DNA of 64,000 bases, taken from the NCBI RefSeq assembly GCF_041103235.1, contig NZ_JBGCUN010000003.1, positions 248,001-312,000 on the forward strand. The letters are read 5' to 3'. The stretch's first letter is position 1, and every line of letters begins with the position of its first letter. Origin of the DNA: Yoonia sp. R2331. Its GTDB lineage: Bacteria > Pseudomonadota > Alphaproteobacteria > Rhodobacterales > Rhodobacteraceae. Positions 27,100 to 36,142 of this stretch are shown here, piece by piece. The translations under genes and the position numbers were made by a program. The notes beneath the pieces are model-generated. The model did no database searches. It saw only the letters and a list, made by a program, of their open reading frames with translations, and was not told the DNA's origin.

Positions 27100-28377
27100 A
27101 TGGCCCTTACACTTCTCTTCTTGCTATTGTTTTTGTTGCTGATCGCTGGTGCGCCGGTTGCAGTTGCCTTGGGCGTAGCCTCGTTGGTCTTCATCATATT
27201 GGACGGACTGCCGAATGTGGTCGTGCTTCATAACATGGTCAACGGGATCAATTCGTTCCCACTGATCGCCGTGCCATTCTTCATTATGGCAGGTCACCTG
27301 ATGAACTCGGCCGGCATCACCACCAAGATCTTTGCTTTTGCACGGGCCACAGTGGGATGGATGTACGGCGGCCTGGGCCACGTCAATGTCGGCGCCAGTG
27401 TGATTTTTGCGGGCATGTCAGGTGCCGCGGTGGCGGATGCCGGGGGGCTTGGCAATATCGAAATCAAGGCCATGCGCGAAGCAGGCTACGACACCGACTT
27501 TTCGGTTGGCATCACGGCTGCATCTTCGACAATCGGCCCGATCATTCCGCCGTCGCTGCCACTGGTGGTCTATGGCGTGATCGCAGAGACATCGATCGGC
27601 CAGTTGTTCGCCGCGGGGTTGATCCCGGGACTGCTGATGGCTTTCGCACTGATGACCATGGTCGCAATCTTTTCCAAGATCAGAAACTACCCGCGCGACG
27701 AACGGTTTTCACTGCGTCTGTTCTTCTCGACCTTGTGGCACGCCATTCTGCCGTTGTTCACCCCAATGATTATCGTGGGTGGCATTCTGACCGGTATCTT
27801 CACACCCACAGAAGCCGCAATCGCGGCTGTGGCCTATGCCATGTTTCTGGGGATGTTTGTCTATCGCACGCTCGATGCCAAACGTCTGCTACGCGTGTCG
27901 ATGGATACGGTTGAAACAACAGCCTCTATCATGATGATCGTCGCGGCGTCGTCGATTTTTGCCTGGATCCTGACCTCAAACCAAGTCGCTCCCAAGTTCG
28001 CCGCCTTGATGCTTGGGTTTACCGACAACCCGGTTGCGATCCTGTTGATCATTATGCTGATCGTTCTCGTGGTCGGCTGCTTCATGGAGACACTGGCGGC
28101 AATCACGATTTTGACGCCGGTTTTGTTGCCAGTGGCGATGCAAATCGGTGTGGACCCCGTGCACTTCGGAATCATCCTCATCCTGAACCTGATGATCGGG
28201 CTTTTGACGCCGCCTGTGGGCTTGGTGCTTTATGTCCTGGCCAAAGTATCTGATGTGCCATTCGAACGCTGTGTTGTCGCAACAGCACCGTTCCTTGTGC
28301 CACTTGTGCTGGTCTTGTTGTTGCTGACCTTCATCCCCGCGCTGTCAATGTGGCTGCCAGAGATGATCTACAGATAG
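27100..28377 (+). CDS. dctM: TRAP transporter large permease DctM
   Basis: A 425-aa membrane protein with about 12 hydrophobic segments, the DctM length and pattern. Motifs are PLIAVPFFIMAGHLMNSAGI, GASVIFAGMSGAAVADAGGLG, TAASSTIGPIIPPS and LNLMIGLLTPPVGLVLYV. It forms the sodium-coupled transport core. The start has a weak ribosome site and probably relies on coupling with dctQ. Together with KduI, KduD and KdgK it points to uptake and use of uronates. Confidence 0.95.
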   Translation: MALTLLFLLLFLLLIAGAPVAVALGVASLVFIILDGLPNVVVLHNMVNGINSFPLIAVPFFIMAGHLMNSAGITTKIFAFARATVGWMYGGLGHVNVGASVIFAGMSGAAVADAGGLGNIEIKAMREAGYDTDFSVGITAASSTIGPIIPPSLPLVVYGVIAETSIGQLFAAGLIPGLLMAFALMTMVAIFSKIRNYPRDERFSLRLFFSTLWHAILPLFTPMIIVGGILTGIFTPTEAAIAAVAYAMFLGMFVYRTLDAKRLLRVSMDTVETTASIMMIVAASSIFAWILTSNQVAPKFAALMLGFTDNPVAILLIIMLIVLVVGCFMETLAAITILTPVLLPVAMQIGVDPVHFGIILILNLMIGLLTPPVGLVLYVLAKVSDVPFERCVVATAPFLVPLVLVLLLLTFIPALSMWLPEMIYR

Positions 28378-28422
28378 CACATCAGGCCGATACGCCTCAC
28401 TCACTGAACAATTGGAAGACAA

Positions 28423-29193
28423 ATGACTGCAGAAAACCTGTTTGATCTAAGCGGCAAGACCGCACTCGTGACCGGCTGCAAACGCGGCATCGGACGTGGC
28501 ATGGCAGTTGCCTTGGCGCGGGCTGGTGCCGATGTCATCGGCGTCAGTGCAACGCTTGAAACATCTGGCAGTGACGTTGAAAAAGACGTCGTTGCGCTTG
28601 GTCGGTCCTTTCGCGGATATGCCTGCGACTTTTCCAACAAAGACGCCATTCTGACGTTTGCGGAACAAGTTACGCAGGATGCCGGACAGATCGATATCCT
28701 CGTCAACAATGCCGGCACCATCAAACGCGCCCCTGCGGCTGAACATGCCGATGATCTGTGGGATGAAGTGATCGAGGTCAACCTCTCCTCTCAGTTCCGT
28801 CTGACCCGAGAAATCGGCAAGACAATGGTCAAGCAAGGCTCTGGCAAAATCATTTTCACGGCGTCGCTCCTTACATTCCAAGGCGGCATCAATGTGCCGG
28901 GCTATGCCGCGTCCAAGGGCGGAATTGGTCAGTTGACCAAGGCGTTTGCCAATGAATGGGCCGGGTCTGGCGTCAATGTGAATGCCATCGCGCCGGGTTA
29001 TATTGCCACCGACAACACGCAAGCCCTCAGAGACGATCCCGATCGCAACGCGGCGATCCTGGGACGCATTCCAGCGGGCCGCTGGGGCAAGCCCGAGGAT
29101 TTTGATGGGCCGGTGGTCTTTTTGGCGTCGGACGCATCCGAATACGTCCACGGCACCGTGCTGACCGTGGACGGCGGCTGGATGGGTCGCTGA
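28423..29193 (+). CDS. kduD: 2-dehydro-3-deoxy-D-gluconate (2-keto-3-deoxygluconate-forming) dehydrogenase KduD
   Basis: A 256-aa classical SDR. KduD reduces 3-deoxy-D-glycero-2,5-hexodiulosonate to 2-keto-3-deoxygluconate using NAD(P)H. The cofactor motif is TGCKRGIG near residue 17, NNAG is present, and the catalytic Ser (TASLL), Tyr and Lys (YAASK) are in order. GGAAG lies before the ATG. It follows dctM and precedes kdgK on the same strand. KduI on the opposite strand makes its substrate. Confidence 0.94.
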   Translation: MTAENLFDLSGKTALVTGCKRGIGRGMAVALARAGADVIGVSATLETSGSDVEKDVVALGRSFRGYACDFSNKDAILTFAEQVTQDAGQIDILVNNAGTIKRAPAAEHADDLWDEVIEVNLSSQFRLTREIGKTMVKQGSGKIIFTASLLTFQGGINVPGYAASKGGIGQLTKAFANEWAGSGVNVNAIAPGYIATDNTQALRDDPDRNAAILGRIPAGRWGKPEDFDGPVVFLASDASEYVHGTVLTVDGGWMGR

Positions 29194-29198
29194 ACGCG

Positions 29199-30110
29199 AT
29201 GAAAGTTGCATGTGTCGGCGAGGCCATGATCGAACTGTCGCTCGACAGTGCGCAGGACACCGCTTTTCTTGGCGTCGCAGGGGATACGCTCAATACCGCG
29301 ATCTATCTGCGGCGTGACCTGCCGATGGAACATGACGTCGCATTTGTCTCTGTTCTTGGCCGTGATGAGTTATCCGATCGGATAATGGATTTCATTGCCA
29401 AGCATGGGGTTTCAACCAAGAGCATCCAGCGCCATCCCGACCTTTTGCCCGGCATCTACGCGATCAGCATCGATGATGGCGGCGAACGGGCATTTTCCTA
29501 TTGGCGCGACAACTCTGCCGCCCGGACCTTGTTTCAACGCCCCGATGGCAGCACCTGTTTTGACGATCTGGAAGAGTTTGACGTCATCTACACATCGGCC
29601 ATCACTCTGGCAATTCTACCGCCGCTGCAACGCGACAGGTTTCTTGACTGGATCGCGACCTTTCAAAATCGCGGTGGCAAGTTTGTCTTCGATTCCAACT
29701 TTAGAGCACGGCTCTGGCAAGACTTGGGCGAAGCACGTCGCGTGGTCGCGCGGGCCTGGAGACTTTGTGACATTGGCCTTCCGTCCGAAGACGATGAACG
29801 GGCCTTGTTTGGCGACAAAACGACCGATGAGATGCTTGAAAGGCTGAAAGGGTATGGCCTTCCAACTGGCGCGCTCAAGCGGGGCATCTGCGGCCCTTTG
29901 CCCATTAATGCACCCCTTGATGCGTCAATCGAATACCCACCTGCGCAAGTGGTCGTCGATACAACCGCCGCCGGTGACAGCTTTGGCGGCGCGTTTCTGG
30001 CTTCCTTTTTGACCAAAGGCGATCTTAACGATGCAATGCGCGCAGGCCATGCGCGCGCCTCGATTGTCGTGGGCCACCGGGGCGCAATCGCGCAGGATCA
30101 AGATAATTAG
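29199..30110 (+). CDS. kdgK: 2-keto-3-deoxygluconate kinase KdgK (PfkB family)
   Basis: A 303-aa PfkB sugar kinase that phosphorylates KDG to KDPG. It has the N-terminal VACVGEAMIELS and the C-terminal signature DTTAAGDSFGGAF, which carries the catalytic Asp. It lies six bases after kduD and is the last gene of the TRAP operon. No KDPG aldolase (eda) is in this window; it must come from elsewhere in the genome. Confidence 0.93.
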   Translation: MKVACVGEAMIELSLDSAQDTAFLGVAGDTLNTAIYLRRDLPMEHDVAFVSVLGRDELSDRIMDFIAKHGVSTKSIQRHPDLLPGIYAISIDDGGERAFSYWRDNSAARTLFQRPDGSTCFDDLEEFDVIYTSAITLAILPPLQRDRFLDWIATFQNRGGKFVFDSNFRARLWQDLGEARRVVARAWRLCDIGLPSEDDERALFGDKTTDEMLERLKGYGLPTGALKRGICGPLPINAPLDASIEYPPAQVVVDTTAAGDSFGGAFLASFLTKGDLNDAMRAGHARASIVVGHRGAIAQDQDN

Positions 30111-30260
30111 CTACGGCTTGGTGGCAAGGCTCCACCTTTCCCAACTCCGCTATTGGGTCTTGACTGAACGCAATCACGAAGCCCCTGATGTTCGTCTTGT
30201 AAATACCGCACAGTAACGGCGGTCAAAACAAGCAAGGAACCCAGTCTCTGAAGGCGTTTT

Positions 30261-30337
30261 TGGCGACCCCGGCAGGATTCGAACCTGCAACCTGCCCCTT
30301 AGGAGGGGGCTGCTCTATCCAGTTGAGCCACGGGACC
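30261..30337 (-). tRNA. tRNA-Arg (anticodon CCT)
   Basis: The minus strand forms a full cloverleaf of 77 bases with an encoded CCA end. The acceptor stem is GGTCCCG against CGGGGTC with two G-U pairs, the D-loop region reads GCTCAACTGGATAGAGC, and the anticodon loop CTCCTAA gives CCT (Arg, codon AGG). The T-loop TTCGAAT is intact. It lies between kdgK and the second LacI-type gene. No integrase or attachment repeat is seen beside it. Confidence 0.97.
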
Positions 30338-30460
30338 ACACCGCAGATATCCCCTTGTTTGCGCAAACGGTCAACCGATCTGATCGCTTGAGCCTTTTAC
30401 ATCGGCCCACCGGCCCGCTAAGTGTTATGCAACAAACTGGTAACGATCAGGACGGACAAC

Positions 30461-31486
30461 TTGACCATCCCCCCTCGCCGCCCGCTGACACTCCGCGATG
30501 TTTCTGAGGCATCAGGTGTCAGCGAAATGACCGTCAGCCGCGTATTGCGCAACAAGGGTGATGTCAGCGCTGCAACGCGCGCCAAGGTTCAGGAAGCCGC
30601 CAAACGTTTGGGCTATGTGCCAAACAAGATCGCCGGATCACTGGCATCAAGCCGGGTGAATCTTGTGGCCGTCATCATCCCGTCGCTGAAAAACATGGTG
30701 TTTCCAGAGGTGCTGTCGGGCATCTCGGAAACGCTTGAAGACACCGTACTGCAGCCGGTCGTGGGCGTGACCGACTACTTGCCCGAGAAAGAAGAAAAGG
30801 TGCTGTTTGAAATGCTGTCCTGGCGCCCCGCAGGCATCATCATTGCGGGGCTTGAACATTCAGAGCCATCGCGCGCGATGCTAAGCCAAGCAGGCGTGCC
30901 CGTGGTCGAAATCATGGACACCGATGGCGAGCCAATCGACACCTGCGTGGGCATTTCGCACCGTCGCGCCGGGCGTAAAATGGCAGAGGCCATTCTGGAC
31001 GCGGGCTACCGCCGGATCGGTTTCATGGGCACCAAGATGCCGCTGGACCACCGGGCCCGCAAACGGTTCGAAGGGTTCACCCGCACGCTCGCGAAGTCAG
31101 GTATCGAGATCATTGATCAGGATTTCTATTCCGGCGGATCCGCCTTGGCCAAGGGGCGCGAAATGACGGCAGAGATGCTTGGCCGTAATCCCGACCTCGA
31201 TTTTCTGTATTTCTCAAACGATATGATTGGCGCAGGCGGGCTTTTGTACCTGCTCGAACAGGGGATCGATGTGCCTGGTCAGATCGGTCTGGCCGGCTTC
31301 AACGGGGTCGAACTGCTGGACGGTTTGCCGCGAAAACTTGCCACGATGGATGCTTGTCGGCACGAGATTGGTGTGAAAGCGGCACAAATCATCGCGGACC
31401 GGACCAAGGGGATCGTCGACATCGAACCGATGAACACGCTCAGCCCCACAATTGCGCTAGGCGATACGCTGATCCGCCGCACCTGA
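30461..31486 (+). CDS. LacI-family regulator (GntR/gluconate-type)
   Basis: A LacI/GalR-type regulator resembling the gluconate-responsive GntR group. The helix-turn-helix is TLRDVSEASGVSEMTVSRVL, followed by KRLGYVPNKIAGSLASSRVN and a sugar-binding domain to the C-terminus. The start is uncertain: TTG at 30461 has AGGACGG five bases before and gives 341 aa, while GTG at 30422 would add 13 residues. It may regulate gluconate or KDG metabolism, perhaps also gnd nearby; this is inference. Its 3' end overlaps the convergent EAL gene by 30 bases. Confidence 0.88.
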   Translation: MTIPPRRPLTLRDVSEASGVSEMTVSRVLRNKGDVSAATRAKVQEAAKRLGYVPNKIAGSLASSRVNLVAVIIPSLKNMVFPEVLSGISETLEDTVLQPVVGVTDYLPEKEEKVLFEMLSWRPAGIIIAGLEHSEPSRAMLSQAGVPVVEIMDTDGEPIDTCVGISHRRAGRKMAEAILDAGYRRIGFMGTKMPLDHRARKRFEGFTRTLAKSGIEIIDQDFYSGGSALAKGREMTAEMLGRNPDLDFLYFSNDMIGAGGLLYLLEQGIDVPGQIGLAGFNGVELLDGLPRKLATMDACRHEIGVKAAQIIADRTKGIVDIEPMNTLSPTIALGDTLIRRT

Positions 31487-33607
31487 CGCAGCGGGCGCCC
31501 TTTCCGCGATGTCCCCGCGCTGTTCAAGGTAGCTTCGGAGGTCTGCCAATGGCATCGGTTTGGCATGCAGATAGCCCTGCGCGCTGTCGCAGTTGAAACG
31601 CAAAAGCATGTCCTGTTCGGCTTGGGTTTCCACCCCTTCGGCCAGCACATCAATCCCAAGGTTCTGTGCCAAATCCAGGATCGCACGGGTGATTGTCTGC
31701 AACTCCTGATCGCCATCGATATTGCGCACGAGGCTGCGGTCGATCTTGATCTTGCTCACGTCGAACTTGCGTAGCGTCGCGATGGCCGCGTGGCCGGTGC
31801 CAAAGTCGTCAAGCTCAACCCGGAAGCCTGCGTCGATCAACCGGTGCACGTTTTCAACAATGAACCCCGCACGTTCGTCCAGCAATGTCGATTCAAGCAA
31901 TTCAATCCGCAGGTTCTGATGGGTCAGCCCATGCTTGCGCATACAGGTGTTCAGCCGCTTGATCAGGTGCGTATCACTGATTTGCGCCATCGACATATTC
32001 AAGCTGATGCAGGGGCTTTGCAGGCCCCAGTTCATCATCTTGCGCAGCGCGCGGCAGGACTGCTCCATCACGATATCGTCCAGCATTTCTGTCAGTCCGG
32101 CGTTCTGCGCCACTGACAGGAACTCTCCTGCCGGGACCGGATCGCCACTTGACGGAATCCAGCGGATCAACGCCTCAAACCCGATGATGCGACCCGACCG
32201 GGCGTTCAGCTGGGGTTGGAAAAAGGATACGAATTCACCCCGATTGATCCCCGCCTGCATCCGTTGGGCCAGATCACTGTTGCGCAGCGTGGTTTCGCGC
32301 ATGTGTGGCTCAAACAGGACCGTATCTTGCGCTTCGCCCCGCTTGGCCTGCCCAAGTGCGATGTCCGCGTCTGATAGCGCCTCTGCTCCCGGTCTGGTCG
32401 CAGAGGGGTTCACAAAGGCGGCGCCCATCGAGGCCCCGACGTGGCACAGGTGTCCGTCATAGCTGATCGGCTGAGAAAGCTTATCGCTGATCTGATCGGC
32501 ATAACGCAGGACTTCGGTGCGCGACTTGCGCGTCACCAGAACAGAGATGAATTCATCACCATCGATCCGCGCCACAATCCGCGGCCTGACACGGCCGCCC
32601 GACAGGATTTCCGCGGCAGTGCGTAACACGAAATCACCGGCATCATGGCCAAAGACATCATTCACCGTTTTGAACCGGTCCAGGTCAAGGTGCAGGATCA
32701 CGATCCGCTCGCGCGGTTCAAGCGTCTCAAGCAGCGCGTCAATCTCTTCGCTCAGCTTGTAGCGGTTGCGCAGACCGGTCAGATCATCGGTGCGCAGCAG
32801 GTTCCTCAAGCGCGCCTGCTGGTCCTTGAGTGCCGTGATATCAATGCGCAATCCGACGCGCCCACCATCACTGGTCGCCTGTTCAACAATCCGTAGCCAG
32901 CGCCCGTCGCTTAGCTGCTGTTCCAGATCGACATCGCATTTGACATGCTGTTCCATTCGCTTGCGAAGCCATTCGTCTTCCCGGCCGATAGCGGCTGCGT
33001 ATTGCTTTTGCTCAAGCCCATATCGCAGAATATCTTCGAACTTCGTACCAGGGGTCATAACCGCCGCACTCGGGCCGTACATCGACCGATAGGTCTGATT
33101 GCACATCACCAGCCGGTCGTCCGCGTCGTAGACGACAAACCCATCTGACAGCGCATTGATGGCGGTCGCCAGCCGATCCTCTGCCTGGGCTGCGTGCATC
33201 TTGTAACGGTTCAGCAAGGTAATATCCCGCGCCATCACCACAAAAACCGGCTTAGTCCCGCGTTGGTACATGATGGTGAACGCCAACACCCGGCCAGAAC
33301 CGAGCACATCATGCAGATAGAAATCGAACTTGGCCGCCTTGCGCTCTTTAACCCGCGCAAAGACCCGGCGGACGCGATCGGCGTTCAGACCGTTCATCAG
33401 CGACCAAGGCGTAGCCCCGACAAGGTCCCGCATAGTCTTGTCCAGAAAAACCCGCGCTGATTGGTTGGCCGCGATCAGTTTCAGCGATGCCGCGTCGAAC
33501 GTATATAGCTGCGACGGCGCGCTATCGTACAAATGAAACAGCACATCGCGCGAGATCAACTCTCGCGCGGCGGTCATTTCAGCCATTTGGACCGGATCAG
33601 TTTGCAT
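31457..33607 (-). CDS. PAS-PAS-GGDEF-EAL cyclic-di-GMP signalling protein
   Basis: A 716-aa soluble protein with two PAS-like domains (about 20-130 and 145-265), a GGDEF domain (about 275-430) and an EAL domain (about 455-700). The GGDEF signature reads DGDEF in ARIDGDEFISV, so the first Gly is Asp and cyclase activity is doubtful. EAL residues look intact: GFEALIRW, ELLEST, DDFGTG, KIDRSLV and AEGVET. A phosphodiesterase of cyclic di-GMP with a regulatory GGDEF domain is the likely state. No membrane helix is visible. Its 3' end overlaps the convergent lacI-type gene. Confidence 0.92.
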   Translation of the reverse strand: MQTDPVQMAEMTAARELISRDVLFHLYDSAPSQLYTFDAASLKLIAANQSARVFLDKTMRDLVGATPWSLMNGLNADRVRRVFARVKERKAAKFDFYLHDVLGSGRVLAFTIMYQRGTKPVFVVMARDITLLNRYKMHAAQAEDRLATAINALSDGFVVYDADDRLVMCNQTYRSMYGPSAAVMTPGTKFEDILRYGLEQKQYAAAIGREDEWLRKRMEQHVKCDVDLEQQLSDGRWLRIVEQATSDGGRVGLRIDITALKDQQARLRNLLRTDDLTGLRNRYKLSEEIDALLETLEPRERIVILHLDLDRFKTVNDVFGHDAGDFVLRTAAEILSGGRVRPRIVARIDGDEFISVLVTRKSRTEVLRYADQISDKLSQPISYDGHLCHVGASMGAAFVNPSATRPGAEALSDADIALGQAKRGEAQDTVLFEPHMRETTLRNSDLAQRMQAGINRGEFVSFFQPQLNARSGRIIGFEALIRWIPSSGDPVPAGEFLSVAQNAGLTEMLDDIVMEQSCRALRKMMNWGLQSPCISLNMSMAQISDTHLIKRLNTCMRKHGLTHQNLRIELLESTLLDERAGFIVENVHRLIDAGFRVELDDFGTGHAAIATLRKFDVSKIKIDRSLVRNIDGDQELQTITRAILDLAQNLGIDVLAEGVETQAEQDMLLRFNCDSAQGYLHAKPMPLADLRSYLEQRGDIAERAPAASGAADQRIA

Positions 33608-33716
33608 CTGGCACCGTTAAAAGGTTCGGCCAGACACTAATCCTGCAACTGTGAAGCAAGCCTTAAGCCAGAGCAGACAATTTTCACAAAATCAAGTCAA
33701 CGTAACCTCAATGGAC

Positions 33717-35114
33717 CTATTCAGCCCAAGGCCCATGCTGGCCTGTCTCACCGTTATCCATCCGGGCAAAGCCGTGGCGCCCGAAATAGTCACGCTGCCC
33801 TTGGATCATGTTGGCAGTGCCTCGCGCGGTTCGCATCGCGTCAAAATAGGCAAGACCAGAGGCCAGCGCAGGCATCGCGATGCCATGCAGCGCGCCTGCC
33901 GCCACCACCGCGCGCAAGGCCGCGTGATTGTCGCGCAGATAGGCCGAAAAAGTCGGCGCCAGCATCAGGTTGCGGTCGGCATCCTCGCCCAGTGCTGCAG
34001 CCATATCGTTCAGCATGTCAGAGCGGATGATGCAGCCTTCGCGCCAGACCTTGGCGATCTCGGGCAGGGGCAAGGCCCAACCGTAATCGTCAGACGCCGC
34101 TTCGATCATCGCAAAGCCTTGCGCATAGCATAGCACCTTGCCGGCGATCATCGCGCTTTCCAGTTGCGCCAGCGTCAGGGCATCACCCATCGGTGCCGGT
34201 GCCGCGCCAAAGACCTTTTCCCCGGCGGCACGCTCGGCCAGTCGGGACGACAGGTTGCGCGCAACCACCGCGGCCTCGATCGCGGGGATCGGGGCGGCAA
34301 GTTGCTGCGCTTCGATCACAGTCCAGCGGCCCGTGCCCTTTTGCCCGGCCGCATCCACGATCACATCCAGCATCGGCTGCCCGGTGGCGGGATCTGTGGC
34401 CTTGGCAACCGCGCCCGAAATTTCGATCAGATAGGATTTCAACGGACCTTCGTTCCAACCCGCAAAGACCTCTCCGATGGCGGCGGCATCCATGCCCATG
34501 CCATCGCGCATGATGCCATAGACCTCGGCGATCATCTGCATGTCGGCGTATTCGATGCCGTTGTGCACAGCTTTCACAAAGTGGCCCGCACCCTCTTCAC
34601 CCATCCAGGTGGCGCAGGGCGTACCTTCGTATTTGGCGCTGATCGCTTCCAGAATATGGGCAACGCGGTCCCAATTGGCGCGGACACCTCCGCCCATGAT
34701 GGACGGCCCAAACCGCGCGCCTTCTTCGCCGCCGGACACACCGATCCCCAAGAATGGGCCGGTCGCTTCGCGCGCGCGGCGGTTAGTGTCATGAAACAGC
34801 GCATTGCCCGCATCAATGATCAGGTCATCGGCATCCAGCAATGGGCGCAGCGCCGCAATCTGATCATCTGCCGGCTGCCCGGCAGGGACCATCAAGATGA
34901 TCGCGCGGGGCGTGGCAATTGACGCGACGAGGTCTTCCAGCGTTTCTGTGGGGGTGATCCTGGGTGCCAGATCACCGGCATTTTTGGCAAAGTCCTGCGT
35001 GACAGATGTGGTGCGGTTCCAAACAGCAATGTCAAAGCCCTTGTCCGCAATGTTCGACGCCAGTGCGGCCCCCATTGTCCCAAGTCCGATCAAGCCGATC
35101 TCTGCCAATGCCAT
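33717..35114 (-). CDS. gnd: 6-phosphogluconate dehydrogenase (decarboxylating)
   Basis: Gnd oxidises 6-phosphogluconate to ribulose 5-phosphate and CO2 in the pentose phosphate pathway. At 465 aa it has the usual length of the long Gnd form. The NAD(P)-binding GLIGLGTMGAALASNIADKG is at the N-terminus. The substrate site motifs IGVSGGEEGARFGPSIMGGG and GAGHFVKAVHNGIEYADMQ are present, with the catalytic Lys in FVKAVHNG. GGGAGAA lies before the ATG. The neighbouring LacI-type regulator and the kdg genes could fit a shared sugar-acid theme. Confidence 0.95.
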   Translation of the reverse strand: MALAEIGLIGLGTMGAALASNIADKGFDIAVWNRTTSVTQDFAKNAGDLAPRITPTETLEDLVASIATPRAIILMVPAGQPADDQIAALRPLLDADDLIIDAGNALFHDTNRRAREATGPFLGIGVSGGEEGARFGPSIMGGGVRANWDRVAHILEAISAKYEGTPCATWMGEEGAGHFVKAVHNGIEYADMQMIAEVYGIMRDGMGMDAAAIGEVFAGWNEGPLKSYLIEISGAVAKATDPATGQPMLDVIVDAAGQKGTGRWTVIEAQQLAAPIPAIEAAVVARNLSSRLAERAAGEKVFGAAPAPMGDALTLAQLESAMIAGKVLCYAQGFAMIEAASDDYGWALPLPEIAKVWREGCIIRSDMLNDMAAALGEDADRNLMLAPTFSAYLRDNHAALRAVVAAGALHGIAMPALASGLAYFDAMRTARGTANMIQGQRDYFGRHGFARMDNGETGQHGPWAE

Positions 35115-35218
35115 GCGGCTTCTCCCTTATGTTACCCGTAACAGCTTAAAGTGCGCAGGGGTTAAATTGTAAAGCCCCGGCGCAGTCACGACACGCCCAA
35201 TGGGGGAGGTCACAAAGA

Positions 35219-35245
35219 AAAGGCCCGCCAGTTGGGCGGGCCTTT
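35219..35245 (-). terminator. Terminator of the pet operon
   Basis: On the minus strand, AAAGGCCCGCC and GGCGGGCCTTT form an 11-bp perfect stem with a 5-base loop, followed by TCTTTGTG. It lies 18 bases after the cytochrome c1 stop. Confidence 0.9.
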
Positions 35246-35262
35246 GAATGTTCTCTCGGACC

Positions 35263-36132
35263 TTAGTCGTCTTTGTGCTTGTGCGGCGCCCAAAGCTTCT
35301 TGTTGGTCAGGTACAGCAGCACCGACAACACGGTCAGGAAGATCACGCCGGTCAGACCGGCCTGCTTGCGCGCGACCAGCTTCGGCTCGGCCGTCCACAT
35401 CAGGAAGGCGGCGATGTCTTCGGCTTCATGCTCAAGGCTGTTGGAATGGCCGTCGTCGAAATCGACATCCTCACCCCACAGCGGCTGCGACATGGAAATC
35501 CACGAACCGGGCACCATGTGCTTGCCCTTTTCGTCGATGCAAGTCTCAGGGAAACCACCCGCAGCAAAAGCCACGTTGTAGAAACCATCCATCGGCGGGT
35601 CCATTTCCAGCGCGCATTCAGGCTCTTCGTGATAGCCGGTCATCAGCGAGGCGATGTATTCCGCTCCACCCATGCCTTTGAAGAGTTGCGCAAGACCAGT
35701 GCCGTAGGGCCCGTGGAACCCGGCGCGTGCCTTGGCCATCAAGGACAGGTCAGGCGCATTGGACAGCGAGGACCCGGGGAACTTGTCGGCCGGTGTGGCG
35801 GGGCGGAAATCGCCTTCACCATCAAACAGCGCCTGATCGAACACTTCGTATTGCTCGGCAAAGGCGCGCATCTGATCCTCTGGCAGACCGGGGCCGCCTT
35901 CATCATGCAGGTTGCGGAACGCGACCAATTCCAGCCCGTGACAGGCTGAACAAATCTCGGTGTAGATCTTCAGACCGCGTTGCAGCTGGTTTTGATCATA
36001 GCTGCCGAACGGCCCCTCGAACGAGAATGCGAAATCCTCAATCTCAGTTTCGACTTCTGCGGCCAGCGCGGGGCTAACCGTCAGGGTCAGCGCCGCAACA
36101 GCGGAAAGTGTCAGGTGACGGATCATTGTCAT
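35263..36132 (-). CDS. petC: Cytochrome c1 of the bc1 complex
   Basis: The c-type haem subunit of the cytochrome bc1 complex. A signal peptide ends at [11 protein letters not shown]. The haem motif CSACH lies about 65 residues into the precursor, and a C-terminal membrane anchor is near [18 protein letters not shown]. The 289-aa size is normal. The ATG at 36132 has AAAGGA four bases before; an ATG two codons later is possible. It is third in the petABC operon and is followed by a clear terminator. Confidence 0.96.
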   Translation of the reverse strand: MTMIRHLTLSAVAALTLTVSPALAAEVETEIEDFAFSFEGPFGSYDQNQLQRGLKIYTEICSACHGLELVAFRNLHDEGGPGLPEDQMRAFAEQYEVFDQALFDGEGDFRPATPADKFPGSSLSNAPDLSLMAKARAGFHGPYGTGLAQLFKGMGGAEYIASLMTGYHEEPECALEMDPPMDGFYNVAFAAGGFPETCIDEKGKHMVPGSWISMSQPLWGEDVDFDDGHSNSLEHEAEDIAAFLMWTAEPKLVARKQAGLTGVIFLTVLSVLLYLTNKKLWAPHKHKDD

Positions 36133-36142
36133 GTGTCCTTTC

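Noticed and set aside
30261-30337. tRNA-Arg as an integration site for a mobile element
   Set aside because: No integrase, no repeated tRNA 3' end and no foreign gene set were seen beside it.
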